A DNA stretch of 64,000 nt from JAWWOL01 sp963797535 (GTDB taxonomy: Bacteria > Actinomycetota > Actinomycetes > JAWWOL01). Shown piece by piece: positions 32,732-40,877 of this stretch (positions within the stretch are counted from its first letter, which is position 1; the number at the start of each line of letters is the position of its first letter). The notes beneath the pieces are model-generated. The model was given only the letters and a program-made list of their open reading frames with translations, was not told the DNA's origin and made no database searches. The translations under genes and the position numbers were made by a program. The stretch is taken from positions 62,001 through 126,000 of the forward strand of contig CAWCPQ010000002.1 of assembly GCA_963797535.1 (NCBI GenBank), given 5' to 3'.

Positions 32732-33534
32732 GACGTGGCCTCGTCGTCCACACCGGACAGTCCGGGCCGGCGGGAGCCACGGCTGGTGGACGGCGCACGG
32801 TGGGACAGCGCCGCCCTGAGCTGGGTTCGGCCACGATGAATGCGGCTGCGGACCGTACCGAGCTTGATCCCGAGGACGTCGGCGATCTCCTCGTAGCTGA
32901 GCCCCTCGATGTCACAGAGCACGACGGCTGCGCGGTACTCCGGCAGCAGCGCGTCGAGTGCGGACTGGACGTCGTGGTCGAAGTGCTGGTCGTCGTAGAC
33001 CTGGGCCGGAGTCGCCTCGCGGCCCTTGATCCGCTCCGCGTCCTCCGGCAGACCCTCGAACCGGATCTTGGCCTTGCGGCGGACCTGGTCCAGGAACAGG
33101 TTGGTGGTGATGCGGTGCAGCCAACCCTCGAACGTGCCGGGCTGGTAGTCAGCCAGCGAGCGGAAGACCCGGACGAAGACTTCCTGCGTCAGGTCCTCGG
33201 CGTCGTGCTGGTTGCCGGTGAGGCGGTAGGCGAGCCGGTAGACGCGCGCACTGTGCTCGCGCACGACGGCGTCCCAGGTCGGCGGGGTCCACTTCTCGAC
33301 TGTCTCCACACCGTTACTGACGAGCGAGACGGCCATCCGGTTGCGGTCCGCCGCCTGTGGATCTGCTGTGGGTCGCACGGCGCGGCCGAAGCGCACCAGC
33401 CTGGAGACCGGACAGGCGGTGGATCCCGCGGGGGCACCAGATGGGATCCTCGTCGCGCTGACTGCCACCTGCTCGCCTGCTCTCGTCTGGCCCTGACGGG
33501 ACCCGGTGTGGGCGCCTGCTCCTGATGAACGCAC
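32728..33534 (-). CDS. sigE: ECF sigma factor SigE
   Basis: A group IV sigma factor. Region 2 is RLAYRLTGNQHDAEDLTQEVFVRVFR followed by YQPGTFEGWLHRITTNLFLD, nearly the mycobacterial SigE consensus; region 4 is LPEYRAAVVLCDIEGLSYEEIADVLGIKLGTVRSRIHRGR. The 268-residue frame from GTG 33534 has an N-terminal 66-residue extension of poor quality without an RBS. ATG 33336 (MAVSLVSNGV) is an equally likely start, giving 202 residues. SigE governs envelope, heat and oxidative stress in mycobacteria. First gene of the sigE-rseA-rseB(-tatB) operon. Confidence 0.93.
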   Translation of the reverse strand: MRSSGAGAHTGSRQGQTRAGEQVAVSATRIPSGAPAGSTACPVSRLVRFGRAVRPTADPQAADRNRMAVSLVSNGVETVEKWTPPTWDAVVREHSARVYRLAYRLTGNQHDAEDLTQEVFVRVFRSLADYQPGTFEGWLHRITTNLFLDQVRRKAKIRFEGLPEDAERIKGREATPAQVYDDQHFDHDVQSALDALLPEYRAAVVLCDIEGLSYEEIADVLGIKLGTVRSRIHRGRTQLRAALSHRAPSTSRGSRRPGLSGVDDEATS

Positions 33535-33612
33535 CGGGCGGCGTGCTGGTTCCCGTACCCGCGACTGCGATGTCCGGACCGGGAGGTGATCGCGCCGGGA
33601 CCCACCGTGCCC

Positions 33613-33618
33613 TATGCT
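33613..33618 (+). promoter_or_regulatory. -10 element for the O-methyltransferase
   Basis: TATGCT; initiation about 7 nt downstream would give a short leader carrying GGAGGA at 33644-33649. Such a start site would lie downstream of both upstream ATG candidates. Confidence 0.4.
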
Positions 33619-33653
33619 GCCCCGAACGACAGCCCTATCGCCCGGAGGACACC

Positions 33654-34316
33654 ATCAGCCAGGTCAGCTCACGAGGCGGCGACGCCGCACCTGAGACCGC
33701 CCGGGCGATCGCCTACGTCTCGGGCTGGCTGACCGAGGACGCCCCGGTCCTCGCAGCGCGCGAACGCGGTCGAGAGCTGGGCCTGCCGGAGGTCGACCCG
33801 CTGGTCGGTTCCACGCTGCGTTTCCTGGCCGCCCTGGTCGAGGCCAAGGCTGTTGCCGAGATCGGTACCGGCGCCGGCGTCTCCGGTCTGTGGCTCCTCA
33901 GCGGCATGCGCCCCGACGGCGTGCTGACCAGCGTGGACGTGGAGGCCGAGCACCAGCGGCTGGCCCGCGAGTCCTTCGCCGAAGCCGGGATCCCGGCCGC
34001 CCGCGCCCGGCTGATCACCGGTAACGCGCTCGACGTGCTGCCCCGGCTCGCTGACGCTGGCTACGACATGGTGTTCTGCCACACCCGCCCGTCGGACTAC
34101 CCGTCCTTCCTGGCCGAGGCGATCCGGCTGCTCCGCCAGGGCGGCCTGGTGGTGTTCTCGTCCGTGCTCTCCGGCGGCAAGGTGGCCGACAGCGTGCTGC
34201 GCGACGCCGACACGGTGGCGATGCGCGAGTTCCTGTCGGCCGTACGCGACGACCAGCGGCTGGTGCCGCTGCTGCTGCCGGTCGGCGACGGGTTGCTGGC
34301 CCTGCGCCTGCAGTAG
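33654..34316 (+). CDS. Class I SAM-dependent O-methyltransferase (Rv1220c-like), possible ATC start
   Basis: A protein of about 220 residues of the O-methyltransferase family. SAM-binding elements are VAEIGTGAGVSGLWLLSGM, TSVDVEAEH and the later YDMVFCHT, LLRQGGLVVFSSV. Substrate unknown; it sits divergently from sigE as in M. tuberculosis. The good RBS GGAGGA (33644-33649) is followed at the right distance by ATC AGC CAG, not by a usual start codon. In-frame ATGs exist only at 33570 and 33525, upstream of the predicted transcription start and without RBS. Relatives begin about 15-20 residues before the AYVSGW helix, which suits 33654. Confidence 0.82.
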   Translation: MSQVSSRGGDAAPETARAIAYVSGWLTEDAPVLAARERGRELGLPEVDPLVGSTLRFLAALVEAKAVAEIGTGAGVSGLWLLSGMRPDGVLTSVDVEAEHQRLARESFAEAGIPAARARLITGNALDVLPRLADAGYDMVFCHTRPSDYPSFLAEAIRLLRQGGLVVFSSVLSGGKVADSVLRDADTVAMREFLSAVRDDQRLVPLLLPVGDGLLALRLQ

Positions 34317-34577
34317 CTACTTGCGGATCAGGTGCCGACGGGCCGAGGCGACCACGCTGCCAAGGGCGAAGGCGGTCCCGACCCCGAGCATGACGTCCGT
34401 ACGGGCACTGTCGTGCAGCCCGAGGATGGCCGCGACCGCCATGCCGGCGAGCACGCCGAGGCCGAACATGACGGCGGCGCTCAGCGCGGCGGCGAGGGTG
34501 GTGATGACCGGGCCGACGCGGTGAGCGCTGATGACGGGTCCGGCTGCTGGCCGGGTGCTGCCGGGCGTCGTGGTCAT
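34317..34577 (-). CDS. Small membrane protein, unknown function
   Basis: An 86-residue protein with a polar N-terminus (MTTTPGSTRPAAG), two hydrophobic segments (ITTLAAALSAAVMFGLGVLAGMAVAA and VMLGVGTAFALGSVVA) and a basic C-terminal SARRHLIRK. No family is recognised. The ATG at 34577 begins the protein-like part of a longer open frame. It abuts the convergent methyltransferase stop and is divergent from the polytopic membrane gene. Confidence 0.65.
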   Translation of the reverse strand: MTTTPGSTRPAAGPVISAHRVGPVITTLAAALSAAVMFGLGVLAGMAVAAILGLHDSARTDVMLGVGTAFALGSVVASARRHLIRK

Positions 34578-34651
34578 GGCTGGGATGTCGACGGAAGACC
34601 GCGTGCCCTTGAGCCTCGGTCCGGCGTAACGACCGGCGCCATCACGCCCGG

Positions 34652-34657
34652 TACGGT
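34652..34657 (+). promoter_or_regulatory. -10 element, leaderless start of the polytopic membrane protein
   Basis: TACGGT lies 7 nt before ATG 34665 (spacer GAGGCCG). Confidence 0.5.
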
Positions 34658-34664
34658 GAGGCCG

Positions 34665-35735
34665 ATGATCCCCGACGGCGGCGCGCGGCGACCCGATGCT
34701 GTTGTACGGGATGGCGTCGTGAGCGGGATCGCCGTGGTCGCTGCCGGTCTCGCGGTGGCGTTCGTCGTGACTGCCATCGCCAGCCTGTCCTACCGACCAG
34801 GCGGGCACGGTGGTTCCCCGGCCGACTGGCTGAGGATCGCCGGCTACCTGGTCGCCATGGCGGTGGGTGCTCCGCTGCACCTGAGCAAGGGCGTCGACCA
34901 CGGCCAGCTGCGCCTCGTACCGATGACCATCACCGCGGTGCTGGTCAGCGTCGCGTGGTGGCGAGGTCGGCGGGCGGCGCTGCCCGAGGCCGCCGTGTGC
35001 GCGGTCACGGCGGCCGGCATCGCGGCGCTGCTGGGGCTGTGCGTCAGCTCGCGGCTGCCGTCGTACGGGAACGGGGTCGTCGTGCACTTCTCCGTCGGCT
35101 GGCTGCCGGCCGGGCTGGGGATGGCCGTGGTGGCCGGCGGCGCCTACGCCCTGGCCGGGCACCGGCCGGGGCACGGCTGGGACCGGGCGATGGCTGCGAC
35201 GATGCGGGCGACGGCGGTGATCGCCGTGGTCGGGGTGGTGACGGCGATCGGCGCCGCCATCTGGTGGGGCCGGTTCCCGGCGAAGGCCCTCGGCGCCGTA
35301 CCAGCCCTCCTCGGCGACGGGACCGTGTGGTTCGGCGGGTTCTCCCTCGGCGGCCGGCTGACCGCCAACTTGTCCTCGCCGATCCCATTCCTGTCGGGCA
35401 CTCTGGGCAACGGACTGGTCAGCGGCGGGGTACGGGCGCAGGCCTATCTGCTGCTGCTCGTACCGCTGGCAGCTGCAGCCGTGGCAGGACATCGGCTTCG
35501 GCGAGGCACGCCCGCCGGCGTCCAGCCGTGGGCCGAGTTCGGCCGTGCGCTGGCGTGCAACGCGGTGCTGTGGCTGGTGCTGGCGCAAGCGACACGACTG
35601 CGCTTCTCTGGCTCACTCGGCGCCGACCGGCTCTCCGGCAGCGCTGGCCTCGACCTCGCGTCGACGGTGTTCTGCGCCGCGCTGTGGGGAGCCGTCGCGG
35701 CCGTGGTGGCGCTGAGCGCCCGCCCGCCCGACTAG
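34665..35735 (+). CDS. Polytopic membrane protein, unknown function
   Basis: A 356-residue integral membrane protein with about nine hydrophobic segments, for example GIAVVAAGLAVAFVVTAIA, AVCAVTAAGIAALLGLC and AYLLLLVPLAAAAVAG. The N-terminal third, with WLRIAGYLVAMAVGAPLHL, is loosely like the actinobacterial DUF6350/PerM group, but I would not assign it. The start was set at ATG 34665 from the leaderless promoter; a longer upstream frame overlaps the divergent gene and is rejected. Convergent with glgC with an 11-bp gap. Confidence 0.8.
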   Translation: MIPDGGARRPDAVVRDGVVSGIAVVAAGLAVAFVVTAIASLSYRPGGHGGSPADWLRIAGYLVAMAVGAPLHLSKGVDHGQLRLVPMTITAVLVSVAWWRGRRAALPEAAVCAVTAAGIAALLGLCVSSRLPSYGNGVVVHFSVGWLPAGLGMAVVAGGAYALAGHRPGHGWDRAMAATMRATAVIAVVGVVTAIGAAIWWGRFPAKALGAVPALLGDGTVWFGGFSLGGRLTANLSSPIPFLSGTLGNGLVSGGVRAQAYLLLLVPLAAAAVAGHRLRRGTPAGVQPWAEFGRALACNAVLWLVLAQATRLRFSGSLGADRLSGSAGLDLASTVFCAALWGAVAAVVALSARPPD

Positions 35736-35746
35736 ACCTCGACGGT

Positions 35747-36979
35747 TCAGGTGTCGATGGTCGCGTTCTTGCCGATGACGACAATCCCGTTGTCGGAGAC
35801 GGTGAAGCGGGCCTTGTCCCGCTCGAGGTCGACGCCGATGCGAGCGCCAGCCGGCACGATGACGTTCTTGTCGAGGATGGCGTTGCGGACGATCGCGCCG
35901 GAACCGATCTGCACGTTGTCCATCAGCACGCTGCCGATCACCTCGGCCTTGTCGTCGACCTTGACCCTCGGTGAGAGCACCGAGCCGGCGACCAGCGAGT
36001 CGGCAACGATGACGCCGTTGCTGAGCATCGAGTCGACCACGCGGGTGTTGTCGTGCACGATCTTGGCCGGCGGCAGCGGCCGGTGGTGGGTGTAGATCGG
36101 CCAGTCGTGGTTGTAGAGGTTGAAGACCGGGTGGACCGAGATCAGGTCCATGTGCGCCTCGTAGTAGGCGTCGAGAGTTCCGACGTCACGCCAGTAGCCA
36201 CGGTCGCGCTCCGTCGCGCCGACCACCTTGTTGGCGTCGAAGTCGTAGACCTGCGCGTCGTTGTGGCCGACGAACATCGGGATGATGTTGCCGCCCATGT
36301 CGTGGGCCGAGCTGTCGTCGTACGCGTCCTTCTTGACGGCCTCGAGGAGGGCCGACGTGGTGAAGCAGTAGTTGCCCATGCTGGCGAACACCTGGTCGGG
36401 ATGACCCGGCAGGCCAAGGCCAGCGGTCTCCTTCGGCTTCTCGAGGAACTCCGCGATGGCCCGGCCGTCGGCGGCAGTCTTGATGACGCCGAACTGGTGG
36501 GCCTCCTTCAGCGGGGCGTGGATGCCGGCAACCGTCGCGGACGCGCCGGAGGAGATGTGGGCGTCCAGCATCTGCATCGGGTCCATGCGGTAGATGTGGT
36601 CGGCGCCGAAGACCAGGATGTAGTCCGGCTGCTCGTCGTAGACGAGGTTGAGGCTCTGGTAGATCGCGTCGGCCGAGCCGGAGAACCACCGGGGGCCCAA
36701 CCGCTGCTGCGCTGGTACGGGGGTGACGTAGTTGCCCAGCAGCGTCGACATCCGCCAGGTCTGGGTGATGTGCCTGTCGAGGCTGTGGTTCTTGTACTGC
36801 GTCAGCACGACGATCTTGAGGAAGCCGGCGTTGACCAGGTTGGACAGCACGAAGTCGATCAGGCGGTAGATGCCGCCGAAGGGAACCGCTGGCTTGGCCC
36901 GGTCTGCCGTCAGGGGCAGCAGCCGATTGCCCTGGCCGCCGGCCAGGACCATTGCGAGGACCTTCTTGCGGTTCTCCAT
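35747..36979 (-). CDS. glgC: Glucose-1-phosphate adenylyltransferase
   Basis: A 410-residue enzyme that makes ADP-glucose from ATP and glucose 1-phosphate for glycogen and maltose-1-phosphate synthesis. Hallmarks: nucleotide-binding AMVLAGGQGNRLLPLTADRAKPAVPFGG at the N-terminus, DYILVFGADHIYRMD, IAEFLEKP, GNYCF, and a C-terminal left-handed beta helix (SVLMDNVQIGSGAIVRNAILDKNV). The start ATG 36979 follows a leaderless promoter; the frame extending to 37006 is not needed. Divergent from glgA across 90 bp. Confidence 0.95.
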   Translation of the reverse strand: MENRKKVLAMVLAGGQGNRLLPLTADRAKPAVPFGGIYRLIDFVLSNLVNAGFLKIVVLTQYKNHSLDRHITQTWRMSTLLGNYVTPVPAQQRLGPRWFSGSADAIYQSLNLVYDEQPDYILVFGADHIYRMDPMQMLDAHISSGASATVAGIHAPLKEAHQFGVIKTAADGRAIAEFLEKPKETAGLGLPGHPDQVFASMGNYCFTTSALLEAVKKDAYDDSSAHDMGGNIIPMFVGHNDAQVYDFDANKVVGATERDRGYWRDVGTLDAYYEAHMDLISVHPVFNLYNHDWPIYTHHRPLPPAKIVHDNTRVVDSMLSNGVIVADSLVAGSVLSPRVKVDDKAEVIGSVLMDNVQIGSGAIVRNAILDKNVIVPAGARIGVDLERDKARFTVSDNGIVVIGKNATIDT

Positions 36980-36986
36980 GGCCCAG

Positions 36987-36992
36987 ACACTA
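36987..36992 (-). promoter_or_regulatory. -10 element, leaderless start of glgC
   Basis: On the minus strand TAGTGT lies 7 nt before ATG 36979 (spacer CTGGGCC). A -35-like TGACTG lies about 17 nt further upstream (37010-37015). Confidence 0.55.
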
Positions 36993-36994
36993 TG

Positions 36995-37008
36995 CCTTGT
37001 CGACAAGG
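36995..37008. promoter_or_regulatory. Perfect 14-bp palindrome in the glgC-glgA control region
   Basis: CCTTGTCGACAAGG reads the same on both strands. It lies between the -35- and -10-like elements of glgC and about 50 bp upstream of the glgA -10, so a bound dimer could block glgC and influence both genes. Confidence 0.5.
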
Positions 37009-37057
37009 GCAGTCACTTTTCGCGGGGGTGACCCGGCAAACAACCGCGCTGCGGCGC

Positions 37058-37063
37058 TAGGGT
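37058..37063 (+). promoter_or_regulatory. -10 element, leaderless start of glgA
   Basis: TAGGGT lies 6 nt before ATG 37070 (spacer CAGCCC). Confidence 0.55.
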
Positions 37064-37069
37064 CAGCCC

Positions 37070-38266
37070 ATGCGCGTTGCCTTGCTGAGCCGTGAGTACC
37101 CGCCGGAGGTCTACGGGGGTGCCGGTGTTCACGTGGAGTATCTCGCCCGCGAGCTGCGCGCACTGGCCGCACCGCCACTCGACGTCGACGTCCACTGCTT
37201 CGGCGTCGACCGACCGTCGGCGGTCGCCCACAGACCGGACCCGCGCCTGGTCGCGGAAGGCGCCAACGCGGCCCTGCTGACGATGTCGACCGACCTGTCC
37301 ATGGCTGCCGCGCTCGCCGGCGTCGACCTCGTGCACTCGCACACCTGGTACGCCAACTTCGCCGGTCACGTCGCCTCGATGCTGCACGGCATCCCGCACG
37401 TGATGACGACGCACTCGCTGGAGCCGCTGCGGCCGTGGAAGGCCGAGCAGCTCGGCGGCGGCTACGCGTTGTCCTCCTACTGCGAGCGCAGCGCCATCGA
37501 GGCTGCTGCCGCCGTCATCGCCGTTTCCGCCGGCATGGTGCCGGACATCCTCGCGTCCTACCCCGGCGTGGACCCGGCCAAGATCTCCGTGATCCACAAC
37601 GGGATCGACACGGCGGAGTACGCGCCGACGCCTGACGTGTCGGCACTGCACCAGTACGGCGTGGACCCCGACCGTCCGTCCGTACTCTTCCTCGGCCGCA
37701 TCACCAGGCAGAAGGGCCTGCCGTACCTGCTGGGCGCCGCCCGTGACCTCGACCCGAGTGCCCAGCTGGTGCTCGTGGCCGGATCGCCGGACACCGCGGA
37801 GATCGGCGCCGAGGTGGCCGCGGCCATCGCCGACCTGCAGGCCACCCGCGACGGCGTGGTGTGGATCAAGGAAATGATCAGCAAGGAGGCGGCCATCCAG
37901 TTCCTCAGCGCCGCCAGTGTCTTCGTCTGCCCGTCGATCTACGAGCCGATGGGCATCGTCAACCTCGAAGCGATGGCCTGCGAGACGCCGGTGGTGGCCA
38001 CGGCCACGGGCGGCATCCCCGAGGTGGTCGCCGACGGGGTGACCGGGCACCTCGTGCCGATCGAGCCCGACCCCGCCGACCCCTACGGCGCGCCCGTCGA
38101 TCCGGTGGCGTTCTGCTCCGCGATCGCCGACGCCGTCAACGCACTGCTCGCCGACTCGTCGCAGCAAGCGCTGATGGGCAAGGCCGGTCGCGAGCGCGCG
38201 GTCGAGCACTTCAGCTGGGCAACGATCGCGGAGCGGACCCGCCGGCTGTACGCGTCCCTGGTCTGA
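37070..38266 (+). CDS. glgA: Actinobacterial glycogen synthase / alpha-maltose-1-phosphate synthase
   Basis: A 398-residue GT-B glycosyltransferase of the GT4 family. MRVALLSREYPPEVYGGAGVHVEYLA at the N-terminus, SHTWYANFAGH, and the C-terminal donor site FLGRITRQKGLPYLL, CPSIYEPMGIVNLEAMACETPVVAT show this. It is the short actinobacterial type (Rv1212c), which has been reported to transfer glucose from ADP-glucose to glucose 1-phosphate giving maltose 1-phosphate (GlgM); glycogen elongation is the older assignment. Divergently paired with glgC and convergent with pepA. Confidence 0.93.
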   Translation: MRVALLSREYPPEVYGGAGVHVEYLARELRALAAPPLDVDVHCFGVDRPSAVAHRPDPRLVAEGANAALLTMSTDLSMAAALAGVDLVHSHTWYANFAGHVASMLHGIPHVMTTHSLEPLRPWKAEQLGGGYALSSYCERSAIEAAAAVIAVSAGMVPDILASYPGVDPAKISVIHNGIDTAEYAPTPDVSALHQYGVDPDRPSVLFLGRITRQKGLPYLLGAARDLDPSAQLVLVAGSPDTAEIGAEVAAAIADLQATRDGVVWIKEMISKEAAIQFLSAASVFVCPSIYEPMGIVNLEAMACETPVVATATGGIPEVVADGVTGHLVPIEPDPADPYGAPVDPVAFCSAIADAVNALLADSSQQALMGKAGRERAVEHFSWATIAERTRRLYASLV

Positions 38267-38270
38267 CAGG

Positions 38271-39779
38271 TCAGGCGCGGGCGCCGGCCTCGAGCCAGCG
38301 CAGCAGGGAGCGCACGGCGAAGCCGGTGCCGCCCCTGGTGACCTCGTCCTCGTCCTTGTCCGCGCGGGCGGGGCCGGCGATGTCGAGGTGGGCCCACGCC
38401 CGGTCCCCGACGAACTCGCGCAGGAACAGCGCGGCCGTGATGGCGCCGCCGGAGTAGTGGTACGAGGGTTCGCCGATGTTGCGCAGGTCGGCGACCGGTG
38501 ACTCCAGCGACGGCCGGTAGTCCTCGACCAGCGGCAGCCGCCACAGCCGCTCGCCGGCGGTGTCGGCGGCCCTGACCAGAGCCGACGCCAGCCCGTCGCG
38601 GTTGGTGAACAGTGCGCCGTGCCGCTTGCCCAGCCCGAGTGAGGCAGCGCCGGTGAGGGTGGCGATGTCGACGATGACGTCGGGCTCGAGCTCGGCATCG
38701 GCGTAGGCCAGCGCGTCCGCCAGCACGAGTCGACCCTCGGCGTCGGTGTTGAGCACCTCGACCGTGCGACCGCCGTACTGCGTCAGAACGTCGCCGGGGC
38801 GCTGGGCGCTGCCGGACGGCATGTTCTCGGCAGCGGCGACCAGGCCGGTGACGTTGACCGGCAGGCCGAGCTCGGCGGCCGCCAGCAGCACACCGATCAC
38901 GGTGGCACCGCCGGACATGTCCGTCTTCATCGCCAGCATGCCGTCGTTGGGCTTGATGGACAGGCCGCCGGTGTCGAAGGTGATGCCCTTGCCGACCAGG
39001 ACAACGTGGCGGCGCGCACCGGCCGGGCGGTACGACAGCTCGATCAGCCGAGGCGGACGCGGCGAGCCGATGCCCACCCCGATCAGGCCACCGAAGCCTC
39101 CGGCGGCAAGCTCGACCTCGTCGCGGACGCGCACCTGGACCGACGGCCCCACCAGGCGGGTCGCCTGCTCGGCCAGCCACTGCGGCGTCTTCTCCTGCGA
39201 CGGCATGTTGACCAGGTCGCGCGCGATCACGGTGGCGCTGGCAGTGGCCACGCCACGTCGCCAGTAGGCCTCCACCGGGTCGGGCTTGCGTACCAGCAGC
39301 TCGACTGCGACGAGGCTCGACGGCTTGGGCTCGCTGCGCAAGGAAAAGGTGTACGAGGCCAGCAGCAGCGCCTCGGTGACCGCGCGGACGGCTTCGCCCG
39401 AGGACGACCACACCAGCGTGGTGCGCAACGTCTCGACGTCGGCGGCGCGGGCGCGCCGGACCAGCGTCGATGCGGCCCGGCGCAGGGCGACCACCGAGCC
39501 GTCGCCGGTGCCGACGAGGAAGACCCAGCCACCGGCTGCCAGCGGCGCCGCGATGACCTCCCCCGCCTCGCCCTTGGCGGACTCGCGGGCCAAGGCGGCC
39601 GCGATGTCGACGCCCCCGAGGTCGAGGTCGGGCAGGGCACGGGTAGGGACGAGCACGGCCCCGGAGTCGCCGGGCCGGGTAGCCAGCGCGTAGGTGGCAG
39701 TGCCGCCGAGGTGCGTGCCCGTGCTCAGCCGGACGGCGAGCCGTGCAGGGGCCTGCGAGGTGCGCATGCGGGGACTCAT
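38271..39779 (-). CDS. pepA: Leucyl aminopeptidase (M17 family)
   Basis: A 502-residue cytosolic aminopeptidase. The C-terminal catalytic half has the di-metal site motifs VLVGKGITFDTGGLSIKP, MKTDMSGGATVIG and the signature NTDAEGRLVLADAL; the N-terminal half is the hexamer-forming domain. It removes N-terminal residues, preferably Leu, in protein turnover. ATG 39779 follows GGGAGCG. Transcribed convergently with glgA and likely alone. Confidence 0.95.
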   Translation of the reverse strand: MSPRMRTSQAPARLAVRLSTGTHLGGTATYALATRPGDSGAVLVPTRALPDLDLGGVDIAAALARESAKGEAGEVIAAPLAAGGWVFLVGTGDGSVVALRRAASTLVRRARAADVETLRTTLVWSSSGEAVRAVTEALLLASYTFSLRSEPKPSSLVAVELLVRKPDPVEAYWRRGVATASATVIARDLVNMPSQEKTPQWLAEQATRLVGPSVQVRVRDEVELAAGGFGGLIGVGIGSPRPPRLIELSYRPAGARRHVVLVGKGITFDTGGLSIKPNDGMLAMKTDMSGGATVIGVLLAAAELGLPVNVTGLVAAAENMPSGSAQRPGDVLTQYGGRTVEVLNTDAEGRLVLADALAYADAELEPDVIVDIATLTGAASLGLGKRHGALFTNRDGLASALVRAADTAGERLWRLPLVEDYRPSLESPVADLRNIGEPSYHYSGGAITAALFLREFVGDRAWAHLDIAGPARADKDEDEVTRGGTGFAVRSLLRWLEAGARA

Positions 39780-39881
39780 GGGTGAACGCTCCCGTTCCTC
39801 AACGTCGGGCCGGCCAGCACGGGAACGACAAACAGCGGAGGCGGTCCAGCCGCCCCCGCTGTCGATCGGTACATCGTGAGG

Positions 39882-40049
39882 TCAGGTCCCGACGTTCTTC
39901 AACGCGTCGCCGAGCTGGTCGGCCTCGTCGGGGGTGAGCTCGACCACCAGCCGGCCGCCACCTTCGAGCGGGACGCGCATCACAATGCCCCGGCCCTCCT
40001 TGGTGACCTCCAGCGGACCGTCACCGGTCCGCGGCTTCATGGCCGCCAT
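39882..40049 (-). CDS. DUF3117 family protein
   Basis: A 55-residue protein read on the minus strand: MAAMKPRTGDGPLEVTKEGR at the start, RVPLEGGGRLVVELTPDEA in the middle and a GDALKNVGT ending. This is the strongly conserved actinobacterial DUF3117 protein (Rv1211 type), 55-60 residues, so complete. Predicted as a small beta/alpha domain; function unknown. ATG 40049 is preceded by GGGGAG. It sits between the aminopeptidase and the DNA glycosylase, near glgA, as in mycobacteria. Confidence 0.92.
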   Translation of the reverse strand: MAAMKPRTGDGPLEVTKEGRGIVMRVPLEGGGRLVVELTPDEADQLGDALKNVGT

Positions 40050-40248
40050 GCTGACTCCCCTCGCTCACTGTCGCCGCAAGAACGCACGGCGTAAGCCTGG
40101 ACCGACACGCGACCGCCGACGGCGGCCGCAGGTAAGTTGCCTGAGATGGCATCTCGCCGTCACATTGTCCCGCATTCGGGGCCCAGCGGAAACTGTCCGG
40201 TTCCGGAGCGGGCCGTTCCGGCATCCTCAGGGCGCGGAGGAGGGGCCT

Positions 40249-40305
40249 TTGCGCGTGCGTTCTGCCCTGTTCGAGCTGTTCGGCGACCACCTGCGCACCG
40301 GCTAG
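40249..40305 (+). pseudogene. Truncated 5' end of a PaaX-family regulator gene
   Basis: After a strong RBS (GGAGGAGGGG, 40236-40245) a TTG start leads into LRVRSALFELFGDHLRTG and then TAG at 40303-40305. RSALFxLxGDHLR is the characteristic opening of actinobacterial PaaX regulators, which run to about 250-300 residues. Only 18 codons survive before the sequence meets the end of the convergent glycosylase gene. It lies in the 252-bp gap 40050-40301, which otherwise shows nothing recognisable. Confidence 0.45.
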
Positions 40306-40877
40306 CGACGCCTCGCAGCGCAACCGACCAGGTGGTCGTTGACCATGCCGGTGGCCTGCATCAACGCGTAGGCAGTGGTCGGGCCGACGAAGCTGATGCC
40401 GCGCTTCTTCAAGTCCTTGGCCAGCGCGACGGACTCCGGCGTGGTCGAGGTGAGGTCGTCCAACGACTTCGGCGCCTTGGCCGGCCGAGCCGGGGCGAAC
40501 GACCACAGGTGAGCCGCCAGCCCGCCGTCGATCGACAGGGCCACCCTGGCGTTGGCGATCGCCGCCTCGATCTTGGCCCGGTTGCGCACGATGCCGACGT
40601 CGGCCAGCAGCCGTTCGGCGTCCCCCTCGTCGAACTCGGCCACGGCCGCGATGGAAAACCCGGCGAACGCCGTACGAAAGGCCGGTCTTTTGCGCAGGAT
40701 GATCAGCCACGACAGCCCGGACTGGAACGACTCGAGCACCAGCCGTTCGAACATCGCGTCGTCGCCGTGCAGCTCGCGACCCCACTCGTCGTCGTGGTAA
40801 CCGAGGTAGTCCGGCGCGGACAGCGCCCACGGGCAGCGCAGCACCCCGTCCGGACCGGGCTCGGCCCCTCGACTCAC
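40302..40877 (-). CDS. tagA: DNA-3-methyladenine glycosylase I
   Basis: A 191-residue base-excision repair enzyme. Family lines: RCPWAL near the N-terminus, YLGYHDDEWGREL, FERLVLESFQSGLSWLIILRKR, FAGFSIAAVAEF and the C-terminal FVGPTTAYALMQATGMVNDH with His and Cys of the structural zinc site (HLVGC). It excises 3-methyladenine. GTG 40877 overlaps the stop of the upstream SRPBCC gene (GTGA), fixing the start; the longer frame is upstream-gene shadow. Corresponds to Rv1210. Confidence 0.93.
   Translation of the reverse strand: MSRGAEPGPDGVLRCPWALSAPDYLGYHDDEWGRELHGDDAMFERLVLESFQSGLSWLIILRKRPAFRTAFAGFSIAAVAEFDEGDAERLLADVGIVRNRAKIEAAIANARVALSIDGGLAAHLWSFAPARPAKAPKSLDDLTSTTPESVALAKDLKKRGISFVGPTTAYALMQATGMVNDHLVGCAARRR

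Noticed and set aside
33336..33534. N-terminal 66 residues of the longest sigE frame as a functional domain
   Set aside because: The stretch lacks an RBS and protein-like pattern; it is kept in coordinates only because the true start is undecided.
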